NCBI GenBank assembly: GCA_017979445.1
Contig: CM030708.1
Span: 35,654,721-35,718,720, forward strand
DNA from: Akebia trifoliata
Taxonomy: Eukaryota > Streptophyta > Magnoliopsida > Ranunculales > Lardizabalaceae
Length of the DNA: 64,000 bases
Reading direction: 5' to 3'
In this document: in pieces, positions 12,175-24,693 of the stretch
Position numbering within the stretch: the stretch's first letter is position 1
How the letters are laid out: every line of letters begins with the position of its first letter
Position numbers and translations under genes: made by a program
Notes under the pieces: generated by a model
Told to the model about the DNA's origin: nothing
Seen by the model: only the letters and a program-made list of their open reading frames with translations
Database searches by the model: none

Positions 12175-12480
12175 GGAATAATAGGATATTCCATGGCAAG
12201 GAGGGTAATGAGCATACAGTGTTTATATAAGTTCTTGGGTTATTGTTTATTTGGGCGAAGCTTAACAAGGAGTTCTTCGGTGTCTCCTTTGAGGACTTTG
12301 TGTTTAGCTGGGACTGGCTTTGTAATTTGTAACTTGTAGTTTTTTGGGGTATTTCTTGCATTTTCTTTCATTTTTTATGTTCGCTTTCTTGTTTGGGGAC
12401 TACCTCGGCCTCCTTTGTAATCTCTTTTTAATACTTATAAAATTGTATACTAAACAAAAAAAAAGAACAGAGAGGGAGGA
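12175..12480 (+). mobile_element. Second 5'-truncated LINE end, copy B, at the same target
   Basis: Immediately after copy A and its target duplicate comes a second, more diverged LINE end. It holds the terminal codons KEFFGVSFEDFVFSWDWLCNL, a 3' UTR and an A-rich tail to about 12463. A third, slightly mutated copy of the target follows (AGAACAGAGAGGGA, 12464-12477). The order target-LINE-target-LINE-target implies two separate insertions at one site. An upstream frameshift breaks the reading frame. Confidence 0.75.
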
Positions 12481-13711
12481 GGAAAAGAAGGGGAGGGGGG
12501 GATTTATCGGATAAGATAGGTTAAAAGAAACTTAATTTGACCATTGGAACAATAAGCTATCACATATTGTTGCATATTACAGTATGTAACCACAAACTTT
12601 TGTATGTGATGGCATAGTGACCCAAAGCCACTAAATTGCATATGAAAACTATGGTGACAATAACACATGATCATGAGCTGGCATAGGAAGAGGTCATCTG
12701 GAGAGCGGTCATGAACTGCTTTGGTACTTGAATGATCATCAAGTGCAGAAGGTAACCAAGATCCACAAACATCCTTCAACAACAATTTACATTTAACTAG
12801 CTGGATTGCTCATCATTTTATCATTAATTCAAGAGCTCGAGACCGAAAAGAAAAAATCTAGTGTGCCCAACAAGTATATCTTAAAGGTACTGTAACAATA
12901 GGTAGGAAAGAATACATTTTGTACCCACCATTTGATGGGATTCATCTAGGAGATCTCTTACAAGAAAAATTTAACACGATTTGATGAAAGTCTATTGCAT
13001 TCTTCTGGGCAGTGAAAGGTAGAAATCCTAATAGCAAAACAGAAAGTCAAAAGTAAAGAGAGCTTCAATTGCCACACCAACTTTTACTAACCCAGCCCAA
13101 GATGTGTGCACACATCTTTGGTGATTACATATGAATTGGGGTGGCATTAGCAAAAGTTGGTGTGACAATAGAATCTCTCAAACTAAATTTGAATTCTCAG
13201 AGGGGAAATCACATTACTGCCAAAGAGCCATAACTGTGACATAAAGCAACATATTACCTTATCAAATATCCCAAAATTGATAATTACTGAGCAGTGCAAA
13301 GCGCAAACACCAACAACACTTGTAACTATAATGAATTGAGTACAAGAAAACGTTCAAAATTCTCACATGTCTAGAGAAAAGCGCATGGACCATACCTTTT
13401 ATGTACACCCATATGCTGTGACACTAACATTTACAGCACATGATCATATGATACAAAATTACCCGAACAAATCATGTTTGGGAATTCAATCTGAATGAAA
13501 AGTTTTTCTGCCAATATCATTATATTATCTCTCTTTATATCACCATTGGCTTTGGAAGAGAGGGTTTTCGAGCTTGAAGATCTACAGACAATTGCTTTCT
13601 TCATTTTGATATGATGTTATTTGATTGCTTTTGGATGGAACTTCTTGTTTAGACCGGTCCCTGTCTGTTTTTGAGTCATTGCCATCTTTAGGGGACTCAG
13701 AGATTTGAAGT
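12481..13711. other. Intergenic, no gene seen
   Basis: This is AT-rich sequence with a purine-rich run at the left end (GGAAAAGAAGGGGAGGGGGG). The sequence CACACCAACTTTTACTAA near 13073 recurs in inverted form as GCAAAAGTTGGTGTG near 13150, a small imperfect palindrome. No coding signal is convincing. Confidence 0.35.
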
Positions 13712-15130
13712 CTATAACTTTGCTATATCTTCAACCACTTCTGCTTCCTCATCCAACTTATCTTTACCACTTTCTACAGTTTCTCCCGGCTTCACTTCCA
13801 ATATTAACTCATTGGGTTCTCCAACAGGTTCATTAGCAGTGGCATTGACCAGACCCATCTCATATATCAACAGAGGGTCATATGTCTTTATTGGTGCCAA
13901 ATTCCTCTTTCTTCTCTTCAGCAATAACTTCTTTAAAAGCCTTCCTTCCCTCACATCCTTGATTTTGGTTGTATTGATTCCTCAACTTAACCATCTGAAA
14001 TTTCAGATGCAGAAGGCCCCCCTGGTTTGTTCTTCCTTCAAGAACTATGCAATCTCTTTGACCTTATCAGCCAAAGTCCCTTCAACTTTTACAATTTCAA
14101 CTAAACACTTTCCTTAGGTTTAAGAGTCTCAGATTTTTTTGTTTTTTTTCAGCTTCTTCAATAACCTTAGATTTTTCTTGTGGCTTCTCATCCACTTCAA
14201 CTGTCTGCCTTTTTGTTTGTTCCTTTTTTTCTAGTTCTGTTACTGGAGCTTTAGGACTTGGCTGATTTTTCAGCTTTTTGGGCTTCTCTTGTACATCCGC
14301 TCCATTAATTATGTAATCTTTCATTCTTGTCCATATTTTTTCAGGAGAAACTCCTGGGCTAGAAGTACCATTCCTCCTGGGAGTTTGATAGCCAAATCTC
14401 AACTGGGTATTGTTCCAAATCCTCATTTATGAAAATTTTTGGCCCAGAAAGAAATATGAACTCCTCTATGATCGTACTATGTGGAGTGCATGAATTCTTC
14501 TGATGACTGTTGAAACCAGACACTTTTACTGGGTAAGCAGAACAAATGCCAAATTGGTTGTCTGAACTCTGAAATTTCCAGTCTTTCAGAATGGCCAAAA
14601 AAATGTCAAAAAAGTTCCCGAGAATTCTCTAATGTTAAGCTCATGAATCCTTCTCAACACAACATTGATAAAAACAGATTCTAGAGACCCAACTGTAAAA
14701 CGAAATATAATATAAAGTGGGATTTGTTCTTGGGAGATAAAATATAATAGCAAGAAGTTTAAACTTTTACACTTGCATGAGATTAAAGTCAAATCCAAAC
14801 TCAAATTCCTTATGACACTTTGAGAAACATATTTCCTACCAGGACCAAACAGCCCAAGAATTCTACTTGTGAATACTAAAACCCAAATCTTAAGTAGGTT
14901 TTGCCCAAAATCCTTATCCATTGGTATAAAACACATAAAGTTGGAAACTTTCCCACACTTAACAACCTTAGAACTCATAAAAATCTTTAAGACAACTAAA
15001 ACCAGATGGTGTTACTTGTACCTGAAGAAGGAAATAAAAAAACGGTAGAGCTTACCTCATCAGTGATTTGATCTGGTCCAACAGTCTCATGAGCTATGGA
15101 TGTATTCAAGAGCAAGAGAAGAGGAAGCTT
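13712..15130 (-). pseudogene. Decayed coding region, family unknown
   Basis: On the minus strand several open pieces follow one another. About 15120-15056 reads as a hydrophobic leader (KLPLLLLLNTSIAHETVG) with a good donor (GATGAG|GTAAGC) and a T-rich acceptor beyond. About 14600-14400 reads QSSDNQFGICSAYPVKVSG. About 14426-14097 and 13954-13712 read as Lys/Glu/Pro-rich, low-complexity sequence ending EEAEVVEDIAKL. Stops interrupt every frame between the pieces (for example after KDFYEF and EEWYF), and the leader has no in-frame Met. The pattern suggests a secreted or ER-membrane protein gene that has decayed, or an unusual multi-exon gene whose exons I have not joined correctly. I do not recognise the family. 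Confidence 0.35.
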
Positions 15131-16790
15131 TTTGTAGAAAAAGAAACACAAAAGGAGAAATTAAGAATGAATTAGGATAATTCAACTTGGAAGGATGAGT
15201 GAGGTGATCACAAGTATATCTAGTACCCAAAATATACTGCTCTGCACCACCATCTACCCATTAATGATTGGCCCACTTGCTGCTGCTGGATATTATAAGT
15301 ATGGCCATTTTAATAGGTGATAATTCCTGACCATTGGATTTGACTTTTGAGCCCTATATACTTCGTGATCAAAACATCAAAGTTTTTTATGTTTTTTAGG
15401 GTTCCTTCCACGTATACAATCAGAACTGGTCCAGAGAATTAAGGACGTGGGCTTAAAGTTAATGGTGGTGTTAGCTGAAAAATTTTAAGCTTGTTTGCCC
15501 TTTTCATTGTGTAAATGCACTTTTCAGTTATAATATGCATACTTCCATAGTTTTTTTAGCGGTGGGGTATCTATCCCTCTTAATTATGATAATATAGGAA
15601 AACTAATGATCAAGCCTTGAATCAGACTCATAAAGTCATAAATATGTTTATGTTTCTTACATTTATTTTTCCTTCTTAAATCTTTGATCTATATTTTCTG
15701 GAAAAAAAAAAGCTAGCCAGCCAGTATGACATTCGTTTTGAACCAAGTTGGCTGATTATCCCTTACTGATTGCTTTTTCTGTTGAAGAAAAGTATGTTAA
15801 TTTTCTCATTTCGTGGAAAAATAAATCAAATAAACATAAGACCAATTTGATTTCCCTATTAATAATGCCTAGGAAAGAAGTATAATTTCTATCTTAAACT
15901 AAAGGGTTGGTGGTGGGTTCAGGGTTCATGATTAGTTCAAAATAACCCAACCCATGATTTATTTATTTATTTTTCCAATAATGGTGATGCAACATTTGTT
16001 TATATGAAAAAGAAAATAATAACCTTGGTTGTCATTTCCACCATAGACACTTGCTGCCTACTTCTTAAGTTAAATCAAGAAATGACGAACAGTGTTAGCT
16101 ATTTTTTTTTTGTTAGGAGTTTTGGCCCGACAAGTGCATAATGACTACAGATTGGAAGCAACCAGTTTCTTAGAAATTTGAAACCACGTGTCATGTGTGG
16201 AGGATGAATCATTCATCCCCAATTTTTTATATATACATGAACTCAAGGGCCATGCAAAGCCTGACTGAAGTCCTCATTAGGACCACATTAACTGCCACTT
16301 TAACCCAAGAAACCTCAGTCCTAAAGAGGTTTAAGAAAAAATTCAAAAAAAAAAAAAATTGTCTGATCAAAGGTTTTTAAAATAGACAAGTACAATACCC
16401 CAGGTTTAAAATCCAAATCCAAGTGAAAAAAATATATCATTTTTTAATATTTATTTTTCTTAAAAAAATTGCAAGCAACCGATATTTAGAAACAATACAC
16501 GGACGATCCCAATGGTAAGGAACTCATCCATATCTCATTGAGTTATTTCTGAATAAATGGAACCCAATCCATCTCATGTTTTTACTCCCCATTCTGTGCC
16601 AATACAGAACTATTTAGACCATCCAACTTTGCAAAGAGATCATCATTACTAAATGGCAAGAATGCACAAACAGCAAAATTGACCGTCGAGGAGCAATTGT
16701 TCTTTGGATTAGGAATTCACTGTTTGCCACATTGACACCCACTCCCCCTCAGGCAGACACTATATTGTTGTGCTCTAATTGTTTCCCAGG
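15131..16790. other. Intergenic, no gene seen
   Basis: AT-rich non-coding sequence with several homopolymer runs. No recognisable gene or transposon end was found. Confidence 0.35.
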
Positions 16791-17289
16791 CAAAAAATGA
16801 CCAAAGTGGTACACATGAGCACTATTAAGCAAAACAAAAGATTGCTCCTATGAGTATTCCAGTCTTATGTTACCACGTTACATAGCCAAGAGGGAATAGA
16901 AACCAAATAGAAGATGCTTCATTTTGATGTGTGCACACTTTGCCTAAATGCGAGCACCGTCCCCTGAACAAGTAAAATGCACTGTCCTGCTGCATTAGCT
17001 GTACCATTCTCCAGCAGGGAGGTCTGATCTATCCCACTAGTAATCTAGAAAAAAAACTTGTATCTTATATATCAGTCAGATCTGATGACCAAACCATCAT
17101 GAACATAGATTTTTTATAGACTATGTAGTATTCTTATTATTGACCCATTGATACAGATGCACAACACAGGGCATATATGGCATCAAATGGATATTTAGCC
17201 AAGTTTTTACAGTATAGATATAGAAAAAGTGGGGGAATTAAAACTAAAAGCATAAGCATGTAACACAATAATCAACAAACAAGTTTACC

Positions 17290-18062
17290 TCATGTTGGTT
17301 GCAGCAGCTTGAAATCTAGATTGCCAATATTGTTTTTACCCGAGTTTTCATGTCCTGAACAATGAAAAGTAAATATTAGTTCTTCAAATGCAACCAAGTA
17401 TGGAAAATCAACAGAACAGGAATTTATATAAACTTACCGCACATCGTACCATACAAAGTAGCAGCCACGCCAAAAAAGTACAAAATCCCAAATAAGTAGA
17501 GTATAGCAACTACCATCATGTAATGGAACTTAAAATTTGTTGGCACTGAAGGTTCACTGACAAATTCCTTCAAGGATTCTAAAAGTGAAATACTTTTCCC
17601 ACGATAAAAAACCTGGGAAAAAAGTCTAACATTAGCAACTAGAGTAGGAGGACCTCCTCCAAGATCTGTAGCTACCTGAACAATCTCAATATTGTCTCGG
17701 ATATTATTAGCTAGTAGATCTACACGCATCCTAAGTATTCTGTCATTATCAACCAACCAATCAACTTGTTTGCTCATCGACTCAATCATACTATATGTTG
17801 GAAGACAAAATGTTAATACTCCCAATAGGCCCAACCCTGTGAAGTAGAACAGTGTATTACAGTCTGAACTCTCAAAATATTGTACCATATGAACACCAAA
17901 GAAAATACACAGATTTCTTGAAAATCCCATAATGTCACTATTCGCATTCTTTTGAAGCTTCATCCCATGCTTCAGGTTTTCGTATTTCCTTTGCTTGAGA
18001 ATTTTTATATGTTCAAATTCTAGCTGAGAAAGTCGTTGCACAGGCCTAGTTAAATTCTCCAT
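17290..18062 (-). CDS. Small membrane protein of unknown family, paralogue A
   Basis: The coding exons are complement(17438..18062) and complement(17290..17354). They are joined in phase across TGCG|GTAAGT...TTCAG|GACATG, giving 229 aa that begin MENLTRPVQRLS and end NLDFKLLQPT. Hydrophobic stretches lie near residues 45-62, 68-90 and 182-205, with a charged amphipathic segment between them (about 93-125, SKQVDWLVDNDRILRMRVDL). A multi-span membrane protein is therefore likely. I do not recognise the family. The ATG sits 5 nt after a splice acceptor, so the 5' UTR is in an upstream exon, probably near 19.9 kb. The stop is followed at once by another donor (ATGAG|GTAAAC), so the 3' UTR is also spliced. 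The duplicate at 21598-22355 keeps the frame, start, stop and both splice sites, which argues for a real gene. Confidence 0.75.
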
Positions 18063-19839
18063 AGTACCTGAAATAACAAAGCATAACTCTATTAACGTGC
18101 ATATATAAGACTTTTTAACTCACAAACAGTCAGTTTAGGTTGCACCCTTTATAGTGCTATCGTGTCACAAGTACTTGCTTTCTGGGAACTCAAAGAAATC
18201 ACTTCACAGATACAGATATAACCTTGTGGACTAGTGTCCATCCTATTTTCCACCAATCTACATTCTCTTCACGAAACCCTACTTTAACTCTATGGCAGTT
18301 TTCAAAATGTAATGAATGCCAATGGAATTATTGACATGGGGGTCCAATGGACCTATTTTCACATGGTCTAATATTCCCTAATGCTATACTGGCTTTTGGT
18401 TTGAATATCAACTTGATTTTGTAAATAGTGTGGAGGAGAGGAAGTATTAGAGTTTAAGTCTCCATTTCAATGTCCAACAGGGTGACTTAAACATGAGAGA
18501 TACAGAGATAGTGGAGAAGCTACATAATCCTATTAATTTTTGTGAAGGATTTAAATCAATTAAACTAACGCTCCAAAGGTTGAATAGGGACCATTAGTTC
18601 ATGTAAATTATCATATATAGAGGTGATTATAGAATGCAATAGAAAGAACCATCGAACAGAGCCGGGGGATGGGGGAAAGAAGAGAGATATTGAATAATCT
18701 TGCATCTCATGGTTGAGGAGGAAGGGAGATAGCCATGTTCTTTCATTCAAAAAATTGAGCAAAGAAGGACTCGATCAAAAGATTAAAACAGAAGTGATGT
18801 GGAATGAATAGATCAAAGGAGAGACCTAGATGGTAATATCATTACTGGTGATTTCCATGATATTTGTTTGCATCAAATAAAACAACATATTTGGAGAAGA
18901 TTCAACAAGGTTTGCTGAAGAAAAAACTTAAGTTGCAAGCAGAATGTTCTGAGTAAAAGAAAAATTCAAATAAGTGATATTCCTAATCAGACGGACCATT
19001 AAAAAAATTCAGGGTCTAATGGGTCTCTAGCAACGTAAAAAGGGGCATAAACATGTATTTCAGTTTTTCAACACTGAAATGAATGAAGTGTAACCCCACA
19101 AACCTGATATGATGATTTTGATTACATATGCTGAGAGGTAATTTTTAAATATTTGAGTTCATGTTAGGTTTGCAATATGAAGGTGTCATCTAGGTGAGGT
19201 GGTGAAGTCTGTGTGGTAATACCACAGACCTCAGAAAGAAAAAAAAAAAAAAAGATTAGCTGTACATATTAAAATTTAAATAATGTAAACAATACGTAAA
19301 TAACAGATAAAATAAAACATCTAAAGAAATGGATCACCAAAGCAAGTGTTTGACATCAAACACATTGAATCCTTATCAAATGTAATTTCATTGTTACACT
19401 TACACAGGCTGCGCATGTAAAATATCAAGTTGTTATTTTATGTTACTGAGTGGTGATCTTTAACCCAAACAACTAAATCAAGAAAATAATGTTAATTTCG
19501 AAGACGATTAACTATGAATATGGATAAAATCAGTCAGTAAGAAAATAATGTTAATCTCACCCTTTTACCCTTTATTTTCAGTTAATCAAAAGAGTATAAA
19601 AATGCAATCAACCAATTCATCATTTGTTTTTTTTTTTTTTTTTTTTTAAACAAAAAAGCAAAGAAGCTAATCAAACTACTTAGATTCACTAAACATTTGA
19701 AGGAAGCAAGAACAAGAATCACATAAAATAAACCCAACATTTTTCACGGAGAAATAACATTCGTTTAACATAAATGAGCTAAAGTAAGTCAAAATCCAGA
19801 AACTAAATGGATAAAATAACACACACACAGACCTCAAAC

Positions 19840-19925
19840 CCTCTTCTTTTTTCTTGCTTCTTCTTGCAGTACCTATTTTGAAGGAAAGAGGAGTGGCACA
19901 CAGTACTCCCGCTACTAGCATACTT
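19840..19925 (-). promoter_or_regulatory. Putative 5' leader exon of paralogue A
   Basis: On the minus strand, ATGCTAGTAGCGGGAGTACT and the following 70 or so bases match the equivalent position in unit 2 (about 25300-25465). The sequence lies about 1.8 kb upstream of the coding exon, which itself begins with a splice acceptor, so this is the natural candidate for the first exon. It contains an ATG opening a short frame (MLVAGVL), which could be an upstream ORF or, if spliced in frame, an N-terminal extension. Confidence 0.35.
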
Positions 19926-20199
19926 TCGGTAGTAAAAATACCCCCAAATGCTTATTCAAGGCCCTATTAAATGGACTTTTAACGTGAGCCCTTAATACAC
20001 ACGTTAACAACAACAACGACAACAACCGAAAAAAAAATTAAAAAAAACTTTTTTATTATTGGTGATTTTGAAAATTGTGTTAAGTTGCTGTTAATCATCC
20101 AATCAATCGTGTTATTTTAAACGGATCAGATTACTGAGTTCAAGATTTTGGTGGACATTTTCTTTTTCTTTTTTTTTAGTTATTAAGGGTTTGTTAACA

Positions 20200-20440
20200 T
20201 GTGCCCTAAGGTCACATCTTAAGATGGATTAAATACACCTTGGCAATAAGCGTTTGAGTGTGTTCGTGGTAGAGGATTTCTTTTAAGGGATTTTTTTCTA
20301 TATAGAAAAAAATAGATTTTGAAGGCCTATATCTAATACATCTTAACGTGAGCCCTTAGGACAGATGGTAACATCACCATTTTTCATTTTTTCTAAGGAT
20401 TTTGTTAACATGTGCCCTAAACGCACACGTTAAAGTGCAA
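20200..20440. repeat. Short dispersed repeat: TTAACRTGWGCCCT motif
   Basis: Variants of GTTAACATGTGCCCTAA and its relative TTAACGTGAGCCCTTA occur near 19978, 20194, 20343 and 20406, alongside ACACACGTTAA-type sequences. Several lie in inverted orientation to one another, which suggests the decayed ends of one or more MITEs. No target-site duplication could be fixed. Confidence 0.35.
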
Positions 20441-20511
20441 TAAATGCACCTTGAAAATTGGATTTTGTACCGAAATGCCCTCAGATTTCAGTTTGTTTTT
20501 AACAAGACCCG

Positions 20512-20542
<31 letters not shown>

Positions 20543-21597
20543 GAGACACAAGAAAAAAAGTCTACGACTCTGTGCACTTACCACATCAATCAGAAAGATG
20601 ATGACTGCGGGTCTCCAAAACTTGGTTTGTAAATTGGGCGGAACTAAGCTTTCTTTGGTTCGGACCTGGATTGAGTTGGCCCGGTGTAAATTTCCTAAAC
20701 CCAAGTCCCTGTCATAATGCGGGCTTTCGGGCCAGACCCTAAATATTTAAATTGAAGAAACAAGTAGGACCCACAAAATAGCATTAACCATCTACATACA
20801 TTGCCACTACATCTTACGTCCCACAGAAGATTATAAAAAAATTAGCTCATGTCTATATTTAGAAGGTTTTGTTCTGAAATCTTGTTTCTCAAGGGCTTGA
20901 TATGATGGGCTGAGTCCAACCCACGTTTTGATGGTGATGGTGGACCCACCAGTCCATAAGACCCACTCAGGTGATCTCCATAGGTGATTAACATAATCCA
21001 TCCTCTTTGATTAAAATATTGTTCCATAAATAATTGGATCCAAAGAAGCCATATCTTTTATGTCCCTTCTCCCTCTCTTTTCTGTGCAAAATAATGGGAG
21101 GGGACATTTGAGTATTATAAAGCTAAACAAAAGATAGCTCCCATGAAGCCTAAGAATATTGCAGTCTTATGCTACCACAATACATAGCCAGGAAGGAATA
21201 GAAACCAAAAGGGAGGATGCTTCATTTTGATGTGTGCTCACTTTGACTAAATGCGAAAATCGCCACTGCACTGTCCAGCAGATTCATCTGTAAATTCTCC
21301 AATGGGGAGGTCTGAACTCCAAACTATCCCAAAAGTAATCTAGAAAAAATATTGAATATTAGAAATCAGTCAGATTTGATGACCTAATCATCAGGTACAT
21401 AGATTTTTCTAGACTATGTAGTATTCTAATTATTGAAGAATATACTCAACACCCATTGCGGCAGATGCACAACACAAGGCATGTATGGCATCAAATGGAT
21501 ATTTAGCCAAGTTTTTGCAGTATAGATATTGAAAAAGTTGGGGAATAAACACACAATGCATGAGCATATAACAAAATAATCAACAAACAATTTTACC

Positions 21598-22355
21598 TCA
21601 TGTTGGTTGCAGCAGCTTGAAATCTAGATTGCCAATATTATTTTTACCTGAGTTTTCATGTCCTGAACAATGAAGAGTAAATGTTAGGTATTCAAATGCA
21701 ATCAAGGACGGAAAACCAAAGGAGATTTTTATACAAACTTACCACACATAGGACCATACGAAATTGCAGCCATGCCAAGTGAGAATGAAATTCCAAGTAA
21801 GAAAAGTATAGCAACTAACATCATGTAACAGATCTTAAAATTGGTTGGTGCTGAGGGTTCAATAACCAATTTCTTCAAGGATGCTAAAAGTGAAATACTT
21901 TTCCCATGATCTAAAACCCGGGGAAAAAGTCTAACATGAGCAACTAGGGTAGAAAGATCTGTTCCTACCTGAACAATCTCAATATTGTCCCGGATATTAC
22001 TAGCTAACAGATCTACATGCATCCTAAGTATCTTGTCATTATTAACCAACCAATCAACCTGTTTACTCATCGATTCAATCATAATACATATTGGAACACA
22101 AAATGTTAATACCCCCAATAGTCCCAACGCAGTGAAGTAAAACAGTGCATTACAGCCTGAATTCCTCAAATAGTGTACCATAAGAAAACCAAAGAAAAGA
22201 CACATATTTCTTAATAATCCAATAATGGCTCCATTCGCACTCTTTTGAAGCTCCTTCCCATGCTCCAGATTTTTGGATTTCATGTGCTTGAGAAATTTTA
22301 TATGTTCAAATTCTTCCTGAGAAAGTCGTTGCACAGGCCTGGTTAAATTTTCCAT
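21598..22355 (-). CDS. Small membrane protein of unknown family, paralogue B
   Basis: The coding exons are complement(21743..22355) and complement(21598..21662), giving 225 aa. It is the tandem duplicate of the gene at 17290-18062, with the same start (MENLTRPVQRLS), the same splice junction inside a Met-Cys-Gly codon run, and an identical last-exon peptide ending NLDFKLLQPT. By eye about two thirds to three quarters of residues agree. B lacks four residues where A has a Gly-Gly-Pro-Pro stretch, an in-frame 12-base length difference. Hydrophobic segments are conserved in position but not in detail. The family is unknown to me. The frame has survived many substitutions, which suggests both copies have been under constraint. 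Confidence 0.75.
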
Positions 22356-22649
22356 AGTACCTGAAATAACAAAGTATAACTCTATAAATATGCAGGTATA
22401 AAAATTTTATACTCACAAGTCATTACTAGAAACGGCCAGTTTATGTAGCACCCCATGTAGTGCTATTGTGCCTGATTCTTCATTCAGCCGTCACAAGTAA
22501 TTGCTTTCTGGGAACTCAAAGAAATCAGTTCACAAATACATATATCACCTTGTGGACTAGTGTCCATTCTCTTCACACCTCCCCCGTCAAACTTTATCTC
22601 CTCTTTAATGTATAGAATGCCAACAACATTATTGACACGGGGTCCAATG

Positions 22650-22904
22650 TGTTAGAAAACTGCATGCAACCGTATTATGATACATGAGATACATTGAATC
22701 ATTATCAATATATCTCATCACAAAAGGAAGGTGGTGATAGAGAATATTATATAATTAGGATATTCTACACTAGGAAGTACAAATAAAGTAGAATATTTGT
22801 ATTAGGCTAGTTTCCATATCTTGGTTGAGGTAATCTCTATAAATGTCCTATTAGGATTCATGTAATGTTCATCCAAGAATTCTCAATAAATCATTTCTTC
22901 TACA
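22650..22904 (+). mobile_element. Solo LTR (255 bp) with 5-bp target duplication
   Basis: It begins TGTTAGAAAACTGCATGC and ends TTCTTCTACA, the TG...CA ends of an LTR. It is flanked by CAATG on both sides (22645-22649 and 22905-22909). Unit 1 of the tandem duplication has the uninterrupted site GGTCCAATGGACC near 18350. A TATA-like CTATAAATG (about 22840) and a poly(A)-signal-like CAATAAA (about 22884) support + orientation. No internal region remains, so this is a solo LTR left by recombination, or a very small LTR relic. Confidence 0.85.
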
Positions 22905-23632
22905 CAATGGACCTATTTTCACATTGTCTAATATGCGAAAAAGCATGGCTCGAATGAAAGGAAACCTTGATTAGATATTAGGTAACATTGAATGGACCCT
23001 TCCATTCCCTAATGCTAGTTTTGAAATATTTTAGCTTTTGGTTCAAATATCACCTTGATTTTGTAAATAGTGCGGAGGAAAGATTAGAATTTAAGATACC
23101 ATTTCAATGTTCAACAGGATGGCTTAAAGATGAGAGATTCAAAGATAGTCGGGAAGGAGTGGATTGTTACATATTAAACTACCACTACCATGGTTGAATA
23201 GGGACCATTAGTTCATGTCCACTATCATTAATAGAGGTGATTATAGAATCATTTGAAGTACAACAGAAAGAACCATCAAACAGGGCCATGGGGGATAAGA
23301 GAGATCGTCAAAAATCTTGCATCTAATGGCTAAGGATGAAGGAAGATAGCCATGTTCTTTCATTCAAAAAACTGAGGAAAGAAGGACTCAATCGAATGGT
23401 AGAAATAGAAGTGATGTGGAATGGATAGATAAAAGGAGAGACCCAGATGGTAATATCTTTACCAGCAATATCCATGATTTGTTTAAATCAAATAAAACAA
23501 CATATCTGGAGAAGATTCAATTAGGTTTCCTGAACCATCACTGAAGAAAATAAAAATTAAGTGTCTAGCAGAATGTCTATGAGTTAAAAAAAAAAAAAAT
23601 TCAAATAAGTAATAATTCCCAATCAGATCATT

Positions 23633-24693
23633 TTTTTTTTTTTTTGAAAAGTATAATATATTGAAGAGAGGGAAAAGTACAAGGAGGCCGAGGAGGCCTC
23701 ACAAATAATAACGAGAATAAGAAAAAAGCAAAATAACAGCATTAGTGATTACATAACGAGTTCCATCGGAAAACAAAGTCATCGAAGGTAGTCCCAACGA
23801 ACTCAGTGTGCTGCTTTGACCAAAGGTATAGAAAGCCCAAGATCTCCAAGAAACAAGCATGAAAACTACTAATCTTGCTATTGAACACCCTGTTATTTCT
23901 CTCGTTCCATATCCCCCACGCAATAGCCGAAGGAAGCATAGTCCACAGTATCCGTTTTCTGGTATGGAAGACATTACTGGTCCACCCTTCTAATAACGAT
24001 GAAAACTTGCAAGGAAAGACCCAATTGATGCAAAACAACCCAAGGAAAGTAGACCACATATTATAAGAGAATGAACAGTAAATTAAAATATGATCCACGG
24101 ATTCCCCATCCCTTAAACAAAGAGGACAACAATTAGGAGTAATCCAACCACGGGCAATTAAATTATCCAACGTTAGAATCCTACCCAGGGAAGCCAACCA
24201 AATGAAAAAGGAGATTTTAGACGGAACTGACCTGGTCCAAATAATGGATCCCGACATGGGTCGCTCAACAGAAGGATCGAGCGACTTGTAGAAAGACCTG
24301 ACAGAGAATCTCGAGTCCTTAGCCCTTGTCCATTCCCATGTATCCTGTTCGCTTTCGTTAAGCTGAAACGTATGCAGGAGATCAAGGAAAGATATCGCCT
24401 CAGTTAGCTCCCAATCATTAAAATTTCTCCTGAATCCTAGATCCCAAGTAGCACTAGAGACGTTGCTAACCAAACATTGCTGAATACAGCAATTCTTCTT
24501 TAGAGAACAAGCAAACAATGACGGGAATTTAATAGCCAGAGTCGAAGTACCACACCAATTGTCTTCCCAAAATCTAATTTTGTCCCCCAAACCTGCTCTA
24601 AACCTAATCCCTCTCTCGAAATCCTCGCTCACTTTAAGAACCCCTCTCCAGATACTACACCCATACGAATCTCTAGCCTCACCGCTATACCAC
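23633..24693 (-). mobile_element. 5'-truncated L1-type LINE (3' end of ORF2), minus strand
   Basis: The element is flanked by CCCAATCAGATCATT (23618-23632 and 24694-24708), a 15-base target duplication. The poly(A) tail appears as a T run at the left, so the element reads on the minus strand. About 315 open codons run from the truncated 5' end to a stop after FRWNSLCNH. They include the zf-RVT type region found after plant LINE reverse transcriptases ([20 protein letters not shown], then [19 protein letters not shown] with Cys/His ligands). The reverse transcriptase itself is absent, so the copy cannot move on its own. Unit 1 of the tandem duplication has the empty site near 18985-19010. Confidence 0.9.

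Larger units (their letters stand above)
16800..21050 (-). repeat. Tandem duplication, unit 1
   Basis: This is the first copy of a direct tandem duplication. It starts near AAACAAAAGATTGCTCC (about 16833) and runs through the membrane-protein gene, its 1.8-kb leader intron and the leader (CTCCCGCTACTAGCATAC, about 19904). It then continues through flanking sequence ending near GTGGACCCACCAGTCCATAA (about 20940) to about 21050. Unit 2 shows the same landmarks in the same order at 21125, 25446 and 25916. Unit 1 lacks the LINE and solo LTR found in unit 2. Boundaries are approximate. Confidence 0.85.
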
